Below, one piece after another: positions 45,973-57,780 of a stretch of DNA of 64,000 bases. The stretch lies in NCBI RefSeq assembly GCF_036711975.1, contig NC_091968.1:6200001-6264000 (forward strand), in the 5' to 3' direction. Within the stretch, counting starts at the first letter, position 1; each line of letters opens with the position of its first letter. A model generated the notes under the pieces. The model was not told where the DNA came from. It did not search any database and was given only the letters and a program-made list of their open reading frames with translations. Made by a program: the position numbers and the translations under genes. Source of the DNA: Onthophagus taurus (taxonomy: Eukaryota; Arthropoda; Insecta; Coleoptera; Scarabaeidae).

Positions 45973-48900
45973 ATGAAACCTCCGAAAATGATGCGGAAAA
46001 ACGAAGAATTTAAGAGCAATACAAATCAAAATTCAAGTAAGTTTGATTTATTTATTTTAAATAATTTTAATTTTTTTTTAAGTTTTTGAGGCTGATTTTG
46101 AAACGGCGATTTCGGCAACTAAATTTGGGAAATTTAATCTTTTATTAATTTTAATTGCGGTTCCTTGTGGATGGGCTACAGTTTGCGATGCAACAACCAT
46201 GTCGTATATTTTACCATCAGTTTATTGCGATTTAGGTTTAAATTTGGAACAAAGAGGGATGTTGAATGCCATAACTTATTTTGGAATGATTTCGAGCGCT
46301 TTTCTTTGGGGATTTCTATCAGATACTTTAGGAAGAAAAAAACTTTTAATCATCGGATTCGCTTTGGATGCTTTCTTCATCATTGTAGCAGGACTTTCGC
46401 AAACTTACGAAATGATTTTAGCCGCTAAATACATGACGGGGTTCATGTAAGTTTATTTTTATAACTTGATTAAACTTAATTTATTCTTAATTTTAGAATT
46501 AACGGCCCCTTCGCTGCATTTACAACGGTTTTATCTGAATTTCACGCAAAACAATACCGAGCTAAAGTGATGTTAATCTTAGGAATAATTTACGCAGTAG
46601 GAAACTTAATTCTTCCGTTAATGGCTTGGCTAATTCTCCCAACAAATTGGAAAGTTATCATTGTTGAAAACAAATTCGAATTACGCCCGTGGAATTTTTT
46701 TATTATTTTATCATCGCTTCCAAGTATTTTAAGTTGCATTAGTCACCTTTTTATTCCGGAAAGTCCGAAATTTCTTATGACGACTGGAAGAAACGAAGAA
46801 GCCCTTCAAGTTTTACAAAAAGTTTACGCGCTAAATACAGGGAAATCCAAAAAATCGTACCCGGTAATTATTATTTTTTTTTCTATATATTAATAAGATA
46901 AATGTTGTCATATTTTTGGCTTCATCCTCTGAAGGCGACGCAAGACATCCTCGTTGTCGAGAAGCTAGAGGGTCTCGATGTTGGGATGATCGTGTATTCT
47001 CTTCTCATGTTTAGATGCAAATGATGCAATTTCTCATGACACCGATACAACTTTCAAGTCGCGATGGAGGTCGGTTCTTATATACCAGGGTGCATTCACT
47101 ATGCACCTTAGTACTTTGTTCTGGAATCTTTGAATCAGACTTGCATTTGTCTTGCAGGTACAACCCCACAGTTGAATTCCGTATGTTCATTTTGGTTTTA
47201 ATACTTGCTTGTATATTAGCAACTTGTTACTTAGTGATAGTGTTGATTTTCTGCCAATAAGCCAATATAAGTGTCTAAATTTGGTATCAAATTCCTCACT
47301 TTTTTTTTGCCGTGAGCTTTCCATTTGAGCTTGGCATCCAGCGTGATACCAAGATATTTTGCGCCAGGGTGCGGGAACCGGAGTGGCGCCCCCCCATCAA
47401 GCATTTTGGGCGGAATGCGGGGGGAAAATTAAAAATTCATTATAATTTAAAAAAATTAAAAAATGCATTTTAATTAAAAAAATATATATATTGTTCAAAC
47501 TCCGGGCAGGCCAGATATTTGAAAGTGTTTGGGAAAAATAAACTCCGGGCAAGCCAGATATTTATTATGGAACGGATTAACTCCGGGCAGGCCAGACGTT
47601 TAATCCAGGAAGGAAATGAGCATTACGAAGATATCAATAATACTGTTTATTAATTCAAAATTTGGGGTTTATATACAAATCTTAATGCTAACTTAACAAT
47701 TAATAAGCGATTAAAAAACTAATTAATTTAGGTCGCATAATTGCGCGCGGTGTGCGTTACGCAATTATGCGGTGCGAGCGATGCGTTTGGTCAGCGACGT
47801 TTGGTAATTTGTCTGCTGACCTTATTAAAGGAAGTAAAAAAAAAATTAAAAGAAAAATTGAATAAAATATTGTTTAATCGAGATTAAACATATATAATCA
47901 AAGAAATATAAATAAACTTAAAAAAGACTGGAATAATCATAACTTAAGGGAACAGTCGGGAATACTCTGGTCAGAAGGTTAATTTGCAAGAAAAAGTCTG
48001 AAATTGCAATAGTTATAAACTAGACTTCAGTAAAAAAGGAATTACATTGTTCAAAGTCCACATGAAGTCTGAAATTACTGTTCAGAGAAAATAAAAAATT
48101 GATTATAAACCAAACATGATTTTTCATGGCAATACTTATGTGTTCAATAAAAGAATGCAAAGAATATGAACAAGAAACCAATGGACTTGTCTTGTTATTG
48201 GTTATTACATAGGATAGGAAATCACCAATACGGAAACTTTGCCAATACAGCAGTGGCGTAACTAGAAAATATGGGCCCAGGCGCAAAATTTTGTAAATGG
48301 CCCCTGTCTTTATAGCAAAGGTAGTAATACTATGTATACATATTATGGTATACAGAAAAAAAAACACAAATTAAGTTGAAAATACTTATTTATTTTCAAA
48401 TTTACTAACAAAAAACCAAGAACTAAGAACTAAATTATTACAAAAGTTGTTTTCTTCTAGATTTCATCGCTGCAAATATACTTATTAAATTTTTTAAATC
48501 CATTTTCTTAGCCTCACTGCTTTCAATTGCTAATATAGAAAGATCATTCAGCCGCGATTGTCCCATACTATTTCTTCTATAGTCCTTTATTATTTTTAAC
48601 TTGCTAAATGATCTTTCTACAGAAGCAACTGTTACAGGGAGTGTGAAGAACAATATAAAAACAGAAAATACATCCGATATATCAGTTTCTAAGCAATTAT
48701 ATTTGGTCATTACTAAGTTAGCAAAATCTTTTACACTTTGCAATTCTTTTAACTTGTCTTTTAAAAGCGAATGAACATGAATAAAATGCAATGAAAATTG
48801 TTCACTTAAAAAAGTTGGATACTTCTTTTGTAATTTTTTACATTCTCTTAAAATATCTTTGTCTTTTAACTTTGATAATCTTTGTGGATCCAGAAATCTA

Positions 48901-51900
48901 AAATAATTTTTCCATGCTTTTAAATCTTTCATGTAGTTGATGTGAAATAGTATCTATGACAACATTAAATATTCCAACTCTAAACATATCTTCTCTTGAA
49001 GAAAACTGATAATTTTTCGCCAATTCATCAAAATGGTGTTTCACTTTAGGCTGTCGTTTCTTTTGAAACTCAAGGGGAACATTCCAAGTTCTTGCAATTT
49101 CTGCAGCCTCACCTTTTATTTCAGTAAATTTTGATCTACGTTCTGAAACTTTATTATAAGCTTGGTTCAAAACAGTTTTGGCTTCATCTAAATTTTTCTT
49201 TTGTAGAACTTTTCAAGCTAAATTAATATCTGCTAGAATTTTATGCAAAAAGACGCACATAAAAATAAACTCAAATTTTTCCATTCTATCTTTTATGTTT
49301 TGAGCTTCATCACGAATTTCTTTTTTCTCTGTCAACATCAAGTGTGTTAAAGATTTTATAATATCTAAATAACGTAGTTTCACAGCTAGTAGAGAAGTCA
49401 ATCTTCCAGACCATCGAGTAGGATTTAATTTTTTTAAAGTTACATTTGATTCGCCTGTGAACTTTGAAAGCAAATCCCATCTATTAATAGAATTTCCAAA
49501 AAATGAATATATTTCTTGGAGTGTAACGAAAAATGCGGACACATCTTTATTGACAAGATTTAAATTATGGCTTGCACAATGAACGTACTCTGCATTTTGT
49601 TGAATGTTCTTTATTTTTTGTTGCAGACCATTGTATATACCACTCATTACATTCGCTCCGTCGTATCCTTGACCAATACATTTTTCAATTGGTATCTTCA
49701 CTTCGTCTAATATAGATAGAATTTTATTTTTCATTCCCTCAGCAGTAAGATCTGTTTGATCAAAAAATCCTAAAAAAGTTTCTTTAATTTGAAACCCTTG
49801 AGATTCTAAGCGATCATTTCTTAGAATATGCACATGTCTAATCATTACACTTAATTGGTCCTTTTTCACTATATCTTGGGTAGTATCCAATAAAAGCGAA
49901 TAACATAAACTATTGTTAATTTCACTTATTAAATTTCCTCTAAGATTTTGCCCTGCACATTGATTTAGTTCGTTTTGAATTTTGGGACTTAAGTATCTAA
50001 CTGATCCATTTGGCATGTCAATTACTTGTTTTAAAATATTGTCATATTTAGCCAATAATTCAACTTCTGCTATAAAATTGCCGTTATAATCATCTCCGAT
50101 ATTTTCTGAATGGCCACGAAATCAAGTACGATTTCTTGCCAACTTTAAAGTAATATCAAACAAACGCTTTAGAACCTTTCTCCAAAAGATCTCATTTTGA
50201 CGAATCTTCTGAGCATTTGTCTATTGTCTTATTTTCTTGCCAAATTTTATGCACTGCCAACGCTTTGTAAGAGAATGAGTGTTCAACTTATTGGAAAAAC
50301 TTTGCCAATCACGCATACCAGTACACCATTGATTTTCTTGGCCAGAGAATAACCAACATGGTTTACAGTAAGCTGCATCAAGAATTTTCGAATAGTGTAA
50401 CCAAGATCGAGGAACTGGACCATATTTAGTAATGCATGTGAAAAATTTTGCAGAAAAGCAACGATTATTCTGCATCGGATCTCTGGGAAATGGTCCTTGT
50501 GGTTTGTTTATTGTATCGTCTAGACCCACTAAAAACCGTCTAAGTTTATCTGTTAAATTGATGGTATTTTCTACATAATAACCCAAATCCGGATCTCTAA
50601 ATTCTGAGTTTTCTTCGTCGTTGTTTTCCTCATTTTCATTTAGGAAGTGCAGCACTTGTGATTTTTGATGTTGTGTTGTATTTATTAAACCAGCAGTACT
50701 TGAACCAAAAGCACTTATTTCTACTTCTGGAGTGGAAAGATTTTCCTGTGTCTCCGATTCCACACTTTCTACTCTTTTCAATTTTTGGAGGAATGTATCT
50801 ATTTTTGGTAACTTTTTTCTTTTTTCATCCTTTCTCTTTTTGTCTTTCGCTTTTGTGCCCCACTGGCAACTTTTTTCTCCATTGTATTTTATGGACTAAA
50901 ACAAATACATACATTTTGTAATTTTGTAAGCACATATTTATGAACATATCCATATACAGTATTAACAGTATTATACAATTATACAATATTAAAGTAATGT
51001 GAATACAGGGCTATTTAAAAGTAGAGCACCAAACTTCAGCTACGTTTTGCTTTTATAAAACTTTCAGTTGTTACCTACAACACTGAAAATAAAACTTTAA
51101 AGTCGATTATCTCGAAAACAAAGACCGATCGGAAAAAATGGTTTCATTTCGACTTGAAATCAGAAGTTCTACACGGGCTTCCAGTTTGGTGCTTTAGTTT
51201 TGAATCACACTGTATATTGAATTCAAACTGTGTCAAACCTCTGTATATTGAAAAAAAAAAAGATTTTTACCCGTTCTTGGGAATTTTAAAAAGTTTTAAA
51301 CACAAAATTTTATTAATGTATACTTTTAACAACAGTTTTTGTACTTCTAATTAAAATCTTTAAATTTTTGCGTCCTTTTGCGACCCCGTAGTTACACCAC
51401 TGCAATACAGGATAAGCAGAAAAGCAAAGTGACAGCTGCAGAAATGAGGTACCGGGTGGTACAAGATCCGTATAGATAATAAGAGGGTCCCAAAAAGATG
51501 ATGATAGACACCCAGACAGAAATTGCTGTCAGTGTCAAGAACAAAACATACATAACGTTGGCAGAAGACTAGATAGTGCTCCTAAAAAACTAAATACTGC
51601 TTTCTGAAGACTAGATACTGCCGACAGGTCGAAATACAGCGTCTGGAACACTAAATACTGCTTTCTAAAGACTAAAATTGCTTTGTGGAGACTAAATATT
51701 GCTTTGTGAAGACTATATACTGCTGACAGGTCTAAGTACTGCAAAAGAAAGATAAGATATTGTTGGAGAAAACATACATAACGTTGGCAGAAGACTAGAT
51801 ACTGCTTCTAGAAGACTAAATACTGCTTTCTGAAGACTAGATACTGCCGACAGGTCGAAATACAGCGTCTGGAACACTAAATACTGCCTTCTAAAGACTA

Positions 51901-54900
51901 AAATTGCTTTGTGGAGACTAAATACTGCTTTCTGAAGACTATATACTGCTAACAGGTCTAAATATTGCAAAAGAAAGATAAAATATTTTGGAGAAAACAT
52001 ACATAACTTTGGCAGAAGACTAGATACTCCTTCTAGAACACTAAATACTGCTTTCTAAAGACTAAAATTGCTTTGTGGAGACTAAATACTGCTTTCTGAA
52101 GACTATATACTGCTGACAGGTATAAATACTGCAAAAGAAAGATAAGATAATGTTGGAGAAAACATTAAAAAGGCGCCGGCGCCCCCTTTTAGGCGACGCC
52201 CGAGTGCAGTGCACCCCTTACACCCCCCGGTAGCGCCGCCTCTGGGCGTAAGGGACTGCATCGCCATTTATGTTTACTGGGACATAGTTTACTTTCTTAT
52301 AAGTAAAGTTTATATATGTCGATTTATTTGTAGTTAGTTTTATTAGTCAATCGTTTGGTCCAGTTTTCTATTGAATTTAAGGCCAATTGTACCTTATTTG
52401 CTGCAACTATTTCATTTTCTGCAACAGCCAAGATCGCTGTGTTATCTGCGAATGTAGTTGTTAAAGTTTCTGGTACATGAGGAAGGTCGAATGTGTAGAG
52501 TAAGTGCAGTGTTGGGCCAAGCACACTTCTTTGAGGAACTCCACGTATTTCATGTAGTGGTGAATAAGCGTTTTCGTATTTTACTGTAAAATATCAAGCA
52601 GAAAGATACGATTTTAATAGTTGACTATACGTTGATGGTAGTATTTGGTCTAGTTTGTAATTTAAGCCATCTAACCAGACTTTGTCGAAAGCTTGTGCAA
52701 CATCCAGAAATACGGCGGAGCGGACTTTATTTTCTTCCATTGCTTTTTGATAGTATTCGTTATTCTATGCACTTGGTCTATTGTTGCATGTTTATTCCGA
52801 AACCCAAATTGATGTGTTGGTATTAGGTTTTCTTTTCTATGACAAATTTTAGTCTTGTTAATAGTTATTTAACCAACAAGTCTATTAATGAAGGCGATTA
52901 ATTATCGAGATATTTTAACGCGTGAGCGAGCGAAGCGAACGCGTTAATTATTGAGAATTATTAGTTCGGTCGGACTTTCTTAAAATCGTTTATTAATAGA
53001 AAATCGTTTATTAATAGGTGTCATTAATGAATGATTTTGTATACATTTATAAATCATATAAATACACGGTCGACGGAAATAGTAATTTTTCAAGCAATTT
53101 TGATAGTAATGGTAATAATCAGATTGGCCTATATCAGGGATGGCGAACCTTTACGTATCAACGTGCCATTTTTCTAAAGAAATGTTTAATGTGATCTGTT
53201 GTTGATCTGTTACATTTTCGGCCAGTTAAGATTCTTTCTTTTATTGTGTTTCTGGAGAGAGGAGTATCTTTGATGCGCTGAATTATCTTATCTTTATTAT
53301 CGAAATCATCAAAAAGAGAGGGCGCGCATGCTAACCAGACTCCCTTCAAAAACTCTTCCTCTTGAAAAGGTTTATTATACCGAGCAATGACATTTGTAGC
53401 CGTGTAACTTGCTGCGCTCGTATGACAATTTTTGCGAACCAAAACAAATGCTCCAGTGCAAAAGGTGTCAAGGTTGGAGCCACACCAAAGCTTACAGCCA
53501 CAAAAATCCTCGGTAGTTCGCTGGATGATTTTGTCCACAGTTGAAACATTTAGCCGGGATTTTTTTGGCTTTAGTGCATTCGCTGTTCCAGTGTTCACCA
53601 GCACATTTAACACATCTCGGATTTTTGTGGCAGTAAGCTTTGGTGTGGCTCCAACCTTGAAACATTTTGCACTGGAGCATTTGTTTTGGCTTTCTGTACT
53701 CTTCGATTTTGACACGCGTTCCTAATATGTTTGTTATTTCATGGAATCTTTTTGCATCCTCTCACGGTGCTTTATCATCTATATAATTTCAGTTATAAGA
53801 TGTCCACTAATTGATTGACATTTGGACATAGCCTACATAGGCCTTCCGGAAATAATGCATCCATCGCTGTTCTTTCTGTGTTAAGCCTATTTATTTACAG
53901 ATATATAGACATGAACGTGTAGGATATATATTTTATACACAGTACAGGATAGGATTTAAAATAAAAATATGTATAATAAAAATAAAAATCAAATATATTA
54001 TTGCATTTATGAATTGAAATTACAATTTTACTCTTCGAGCTTTGTGTTCAACAAATAAATCTATGGTCTTGTCATAATTTAACTTGTATGTCCCATCTAG
54101 TAGTGGAGCCAACAAAAAAGCAATATACTTTTTGAATCAGTCCAAATGGGTTAATAGCTTCCTGGCATGATGAGGTAGAACCTACAAGATTTAAGGAATG
54201 AGTCAAGCACGGTACGAACTCGGCCAGCTCATTCCTTTCTGCAATCCTGGCTTGTACTCCTTTATGGATGCCGGCCATGTTGGACCCATTATCATAAGAT
54301 TGGTCACGACATTGTCCAATATCTAAATCATCAACTGTAAATTTTTCTAAAATCTGTTGACTAATGTCCTCTCCTATCTTTCCAGCAATTTCTATGAAAT
54401 CAATGAAACTTTCTCTTATTTCACACACATCGCCAGTTCTTTTTACATATCGAATTACCTGGCTCATTTATTCTGTATGGGATACATCTGGAGTGCAGTC
54501 GAACATTATCGTGTAGTATTTGGCTTCTTTGATGTAATTTAAAATGCTATTTCTAACTGTTTTTGCCATTATGTTAATTATTTCATTGTGTATTGTCTTT
54601 GATAAATATGATACTTGTTCCTTTTTTAAGTGTTCTAATTGAAACTTAAGAATTGAATTATGTTTGGCGAGCAGGGAAATTAAGTTCAAGAAGTTACCTT
54701 GACTAGGCTGAGGACATTGTGTGGCAAAGAAAGGCAGTTTGTGGATAGATACAATACAGCATCCATAACAATAGGCAGGATCTCTCTCCATTTTTCTTTC
54801 TCGGAGTGAATTACTCTGTCATTGTCTTGATCAATACCCTGGCATAATTTCACTCTTTGGGCATTTGAGTTGTCTCGTGTTCGGTTAATCTCTCTGAAGC

Positions 54901-56584
54901 TTTTTTCCAATTAATAAACCTGTAGAACACGATGCAGATGGGGCGGTAGAAGACGGTTTCTGGTAAATCTTGCAGCACGCGCATTTTTTGTCTTAGAAAA
55001 TATAAGCCAAGGTCTTTTAACCCTTTCGCAATTAGCCAACGTCCTGTACCACATAGAACATACTTGTACTATTATTTATTCCGTGGTCAAAGTTAAGTAA
55101 ATGATGAGTTGTCTATTCGTCTGTGAAGTGTGAATTTGGCCGCCTTCTGAACTTGCCGCCCGGGGCATAGCCCCCGGCTTGCTCCCCTCCCCTAGATCCA
55201 GGGCTAGGTGCAAAATCCAAGATGTATAAAGAAAAAAAAAGGCTCTTTTGTTTTGTATTTTAACATTTGGGTTACTTTACAAATGTTATACTTGCACTCC
55301 AATAGATCATGTTTTATATCATTAACATCACAGCTTTTATGCATCTTTTTAACGACCACTTTCAGATTTCTGGTTTACTGATTTTTATAAGTTGACCAGG
55401 ACAAATTCTTTTCAGTAAGCATCTTTGATGCTTCTCTGTACTTATCTTCCGAATTAAGATTCAGTTTTACTGTGCCGTTATTTAGCGTATGTGTTAAAAA
55501 TCCTTTGTTTTGTTTTTTACGCCAGATGTGATATATTTATAAAGCGTAAAATAAAACTCTTGCACGATCGCAAAATACATCCGCTCTTTAACGATGCACA
55601 AATCGAACCGGAGTAATTAATTAATGCGAAAAATCATTTTAGATCCAATCCTTAATCGATGAAATCAAAGAAAGTAACACAAACACAGTTACAGCAAATA
55701 GATCGTCAGCGAAAGCTTTAAAAGAAGGATTTTTGCAAATGAAACCTCTGATTCAATCTCCACATTTAAAAAATTTAACCTTAACGTGTTTGATACAAAC
55801 AGGATTTTTAACGAGGTAAAATAATATTTTTAATTAATTAATTTTAATTAAAATTTTTGTAGTTTAAATACATTACGATTATGGTTACCTCAATTATACA
55901 CAACAATAAGCGATTATCAAACAGCTTATCCTGATGATAAAGATGCTAATTTATGTACAATGTTGGGATCGATTACTTCTAATGTTGATGTTAGTCAATC
56001 TGAATGTTTAGAGGTAAATATATCTTATTAAAAATTTAAATGATGATTTAATGTTATTTTTAGTTTGACTCCAGAGATTCCGTTTACTTCAACGTTGTAA
56101 TTATAAACATTGTTAATATGATATTTTATACTTTAGCAGGAATATTTATAAATAAATTAGGAAAGAAAACCATCCTCAGTAAATTAATTAAAAATATTAA
56201 AAAAATCATTAAAATTACTAATTTAGCTTTTCTTATCCAGTTTTCTTAGGCATTTTAGGAACAATAAGTGGGGTTTCAATTTATTTTGCACAAAGCGTTG
56301 CAACAACAACCACTTTGACATCGTTGAGTAACGCTTCTTTGGGCGTTTGTAGCAATATTTTAATAACAATTGTAATTGATTTATTTCCAACAACTTTAAG
56401 AACAATCGCTGTTTCAATGGTTATGATGGCTGGAAGATCTGGATCTATGGTTGGAAATATTACGTTTCCCATGTTGTTACAACTGGGATGTTGGGAACCG
56501 TTTTTTACAATCGGCGGTTTTGTGCTGGTTTCTACAATGATTACGTTTTTCTTACCAAAAACTGATATGAAATCACTCGAATAA
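45973..56584 (+). CDS. SV2/SLC22-like major facilitator transporter (7 exons)
   Basis: Exons 45973-46036, 46083-46446, 46497-46863, 55643-55815, 55863-56013, 56064-56178 and 56241-56584 join in phase to 525 residues. The product looks like a 12-helix transporter of the synaptic-vesicle-glycoprotein-2-like/organic ion group that is expanded in insects; its substrate cannot be read from sequence. Features: a short polar N-terminus, helix 1 FNLLLILIAVPCGWATVCDA, the family-A motif GFLSDTLGRKKLL after helix 2 (about residue 95), helix 5-6 with LSEFHAKQYRAKVMLILGII and then ELRPWNFFIILSSLPSILSC with FIPESPKFLMTTGR (typical PESPR-type block), a charged middle loop (SLIDEIKESNTNTVTANRSS), and C-terminal helices with DLFPTTLRTIAVSMVMMAGR. 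Polyadenylation signal at 56623. Intron 3 is 8.8 kb of nested transposons; the other introns are 46-62 bp. Exon 7 needs the acceptor at 56240, not the one at 56226. Confidence 0.88.
48251..51402 (-). mobile_element. hAT transposon (ZMYM1/DUF4371 type) with perfect 8-bp duplication
   Basis: Ends CAGTGGCGTAACTA (left) and CAGTGGTGTAACTA (right, read inward) are flanked by CAATACAG at 48243-48250 and 51403-51410. Length 3152 bp. The minus strand encodes, in order: a lysine-rich start, SEFRDPDLGYYVENTINLTD and a TTF-type finger region (CFSAKFFTCITKYGPVPRSW, DAAYCKPCWLF, 50781-50221); the DUF4371 part (SLLLDTTQDIVKKDQLSVMI, CIGQGYDGANVMSGIYNGLQ, VHCASHNLNL, 50055-49213); a middle part (49170-48898); and the dimerisation domain (LFFTLPVTVASVERSFSKLK, 48932-48438). 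Stops at about 50221, 50130 and 49214 and a frameshift near 48910 inactivate it. Frame and ends are otherwise complete, so it is a young dead copy. Confidence 0.9.
51540..52165. repeat. Minisatellite of about 22-bp words in a roughly 235-bp higher repeat
   Basis: Words such as CTAAATACTGCTTTCTGAAG and GACTATATACTGCTGACAGG recur every 20-23 bp. A larger unit starting GAGAAAACATACATAACGTTGGCAGAAG (first 20 bases shown: GAGAAAACATACATAACGTT) occurs near 51535 (partial), 51766 and 52001, spacing about 235 bp. Same motif family as 27030-29222. Frames seen on the minus strand are repeat by-products. Confidence 0.7.
52880..53130. other. Palindromic GC-rich spot in AT-rich intron
   Basis: TTAACGCGTGAGCGAGCGAA followed by GCGAACGCGTTAA forms a near-palindrome at about 52916-52950. 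A direct repeat AAAATCGTTTATTAATAG is present twice near 52984-53018. No coding sequence. Possibly the remains of a small element. Confidence 0.3.
53136..53760 (-). pseudogene. LINE gag zinc-knuckle fragment fused to hAT debris
   Basis: Minus-strand 53680-53492 encodes CCHC knuckles of a jockey-type first ORF: NPRCVKCAGEHWNSEC and AKCFNCGQNHPANYRGF. Downstream on the same strand, 53450-53158 reads instead as a hAT protein of the GTF2I-repeat/ZBED group: IARYNKPFQEEEFLKGVWLA, APSLFDDFDNKDKIIQRIKD and LSRNTIKERIL. The hAT end word CAGGGATGGCGAACC lies at 53136. Two copies of one gag segment (53446-53512 and 53620-53690) are inverted relative to each other. A patchwork in the transporter intron with no working gene. 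Confidence 0.6.
54070..54970 (-). pseudogene. hAT transposase remnant (DUF4371 type)
   Basis: Minus strand: EKSFREINRTRDNSNAQRVK (54910), KWREILPIVMDAVLYLSTN, AKHNSILKFQLEHLKKEQVS, ILNYIKEAKYYTIMFDCTPD (the catalytic-Asp block), a stop, then VIRYVKRTGDVCEIRESFID, DIGQCRDQSYDNGSNMAGIH and AEFVPCLTHSLNLVGST, ending TTRWDIQVKL. The C-terminal dimerisation region is absent. Different sequence from the hAT at 48251-51402 but same subgroup. At least two frameshifts. Confidence 0.75.
54975..55640. other. Intronic, no clear content
   Basis: A GC-rich patch (GCCGCCCGGGGCATAGCCCC at about 55151) may be a transposon end. The rest is AT-rich and runs to the splice acceptor of transporter exon 4 at 55642. 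Confidence 0.3.
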
Positions 56585-56639
56585 TATAAAATTATAATAT
56601 AATATTTTTTATTTTGTATGTTAATAAATATAAGTTTAT

Positions 56640-57780
56640 AAAAATTGTATTTGATTTATTTGTAGAAATGTTAAAAATATTCAAATTATTCTAAATAAAC
56701 GCATTTTTTAAATCAATTTGATATCTCATGTATTTTTTGAGATATAAATTTTTTAAATTCGGTATTAATAAATGTTTATAATGAAACAAAAAAAACGTTA
56801 TCCACAAGCAGTGCTGTTAAATACCCGGGTATTTATTTTCAAGGGAAAATTTCCTGGATGTATACCCAGGGGTAAAGACATACATCTTTAACAAATTGTA
56901 TCTCAGGATCCAATTGAGACATCGATATGAGATAAAAAACATTTTATAGCAAATTTAATTAGTATTTAATCCGGGAAAGGTGATTTTTTCAAATTTTGAG
57001 GTTATAATGATTTTAATTCAACCACAATCATGAATATTGTTTTGAATGACATCAAAATTTAACAAATAATAACTCAAAAACTAGTAGAGGTATTAATATG
57101 ATATAAGGAGCATTCGACAGCAAATTCTATTGGTATTTAGTGCTTATAAGGTCATATCTTCCAATATTCAAATGTTAGGCCAATGATTTTTTGATTTTAA
57201 CCTCACTCGTAGATGTAATATCCAAAGAGATCAAACTTTAATAAATTGTACCTCAGGAACTAATTGAGACATCGATATGAGATAAAAATAATTTAAATTG
57301 TTGACTTCAAGAATGCAGAATTAACTAGGTGTCTCAATTCATTACAAAATACATTTAATGCAACACTATCATTAGGAGGAATATAGATACAATAAATATG
57401 CAGTTTGCTATTACGCTTATCGCAATAGTGTTACACAAATGGCTTCATTGGTTAGAAACCAGTCTGACCTCTGAACACTGCGAAGACTCGCACTAACACC
57501 TATCAGCACACCACCCCCTGAAACACAACACCCGGAACCGCACCAACGATCTCTTCTGTAGATGTTGTAGGAAGTAGGAAGAACCTCATGTTTTCGGCAG
57601 GCGTAGCACGTCGACGCTGGTATTTAACCCATTCTTATAAATAGTAATCAACTTGATGCGAACGCCACGGACGTTTTGATAATATACTATATAATGATGA
57701 TGAGTATGTAGATACATCAACTCACACTTGACATAATCCAGTCAATAGAAAAGGCTGAAAACGAAATTCATTAATTTTCA
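56640..57780. other. Intergenic, old repeats
   Basis: Two related segments at about 56880-57000 and 57060-57300 share words (ATTGAGACATCGATATGAGA, TTGTACCTCAGG-type), suggesting a decayed tandem repeat. 56773-56807 is one member of a direct-repeat pair with 59631-59663. No coding sequence. Confidence 0.35.

Larger units (their letters stand above)
47363..52251. mobile_element. Non-autonomous element inserted in the LINE, hosting a hAT copy
   Basis: The LINE frame is interrupted here. The ends are weakly inverted: CCAGGGTGCGGGAACC at the left, CCAGAGGCGGCGCTACC read inward at the right, and both are unusually GC-rich (runs of G and C near 47385-47425 and 52170-52240). A 3-bp GCG is repeated at the two junctions. 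Inside are three direct copies of AACTCCGGGCAGGCCAGA (47498-47605), the hAT copy at 48251-51402, and a minisatellite (51540-52165). Without the hAT the element is about 1.7 kb. Superfamily uncertain. Confidence 0.5.
46900..52865 (-). pseudogene. Jockey-type LINE remnant, split by an insertion
   Basis: The right piece (52865-52252, minus) holds polymerase motifs HQFGFRNKHATIDQVHRI, FDKVW-like remains, GVPQRSVLGPTLHLLYTF and TTFADNTAILA (YADD reads FADN), ending VNINGDAVPYA. The left piece (47362-46900) continues exactly where it stopped: KYLGITLDAKLKWKAH and on toward the C-terminus. So one LINE copy was interrupted by the element at about 47363-52251. The 5' part is missing and there are stops throughout. 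Antisense to the transporter, in its intron 3. Confidence 0.75.

Noticed and set aside
56227-56240. Acceptor at 56226 for the last transporter exon
   Set aside because: It breaks the reading frame; the acceptor at 56240 keeps phase and gives the expected helix.
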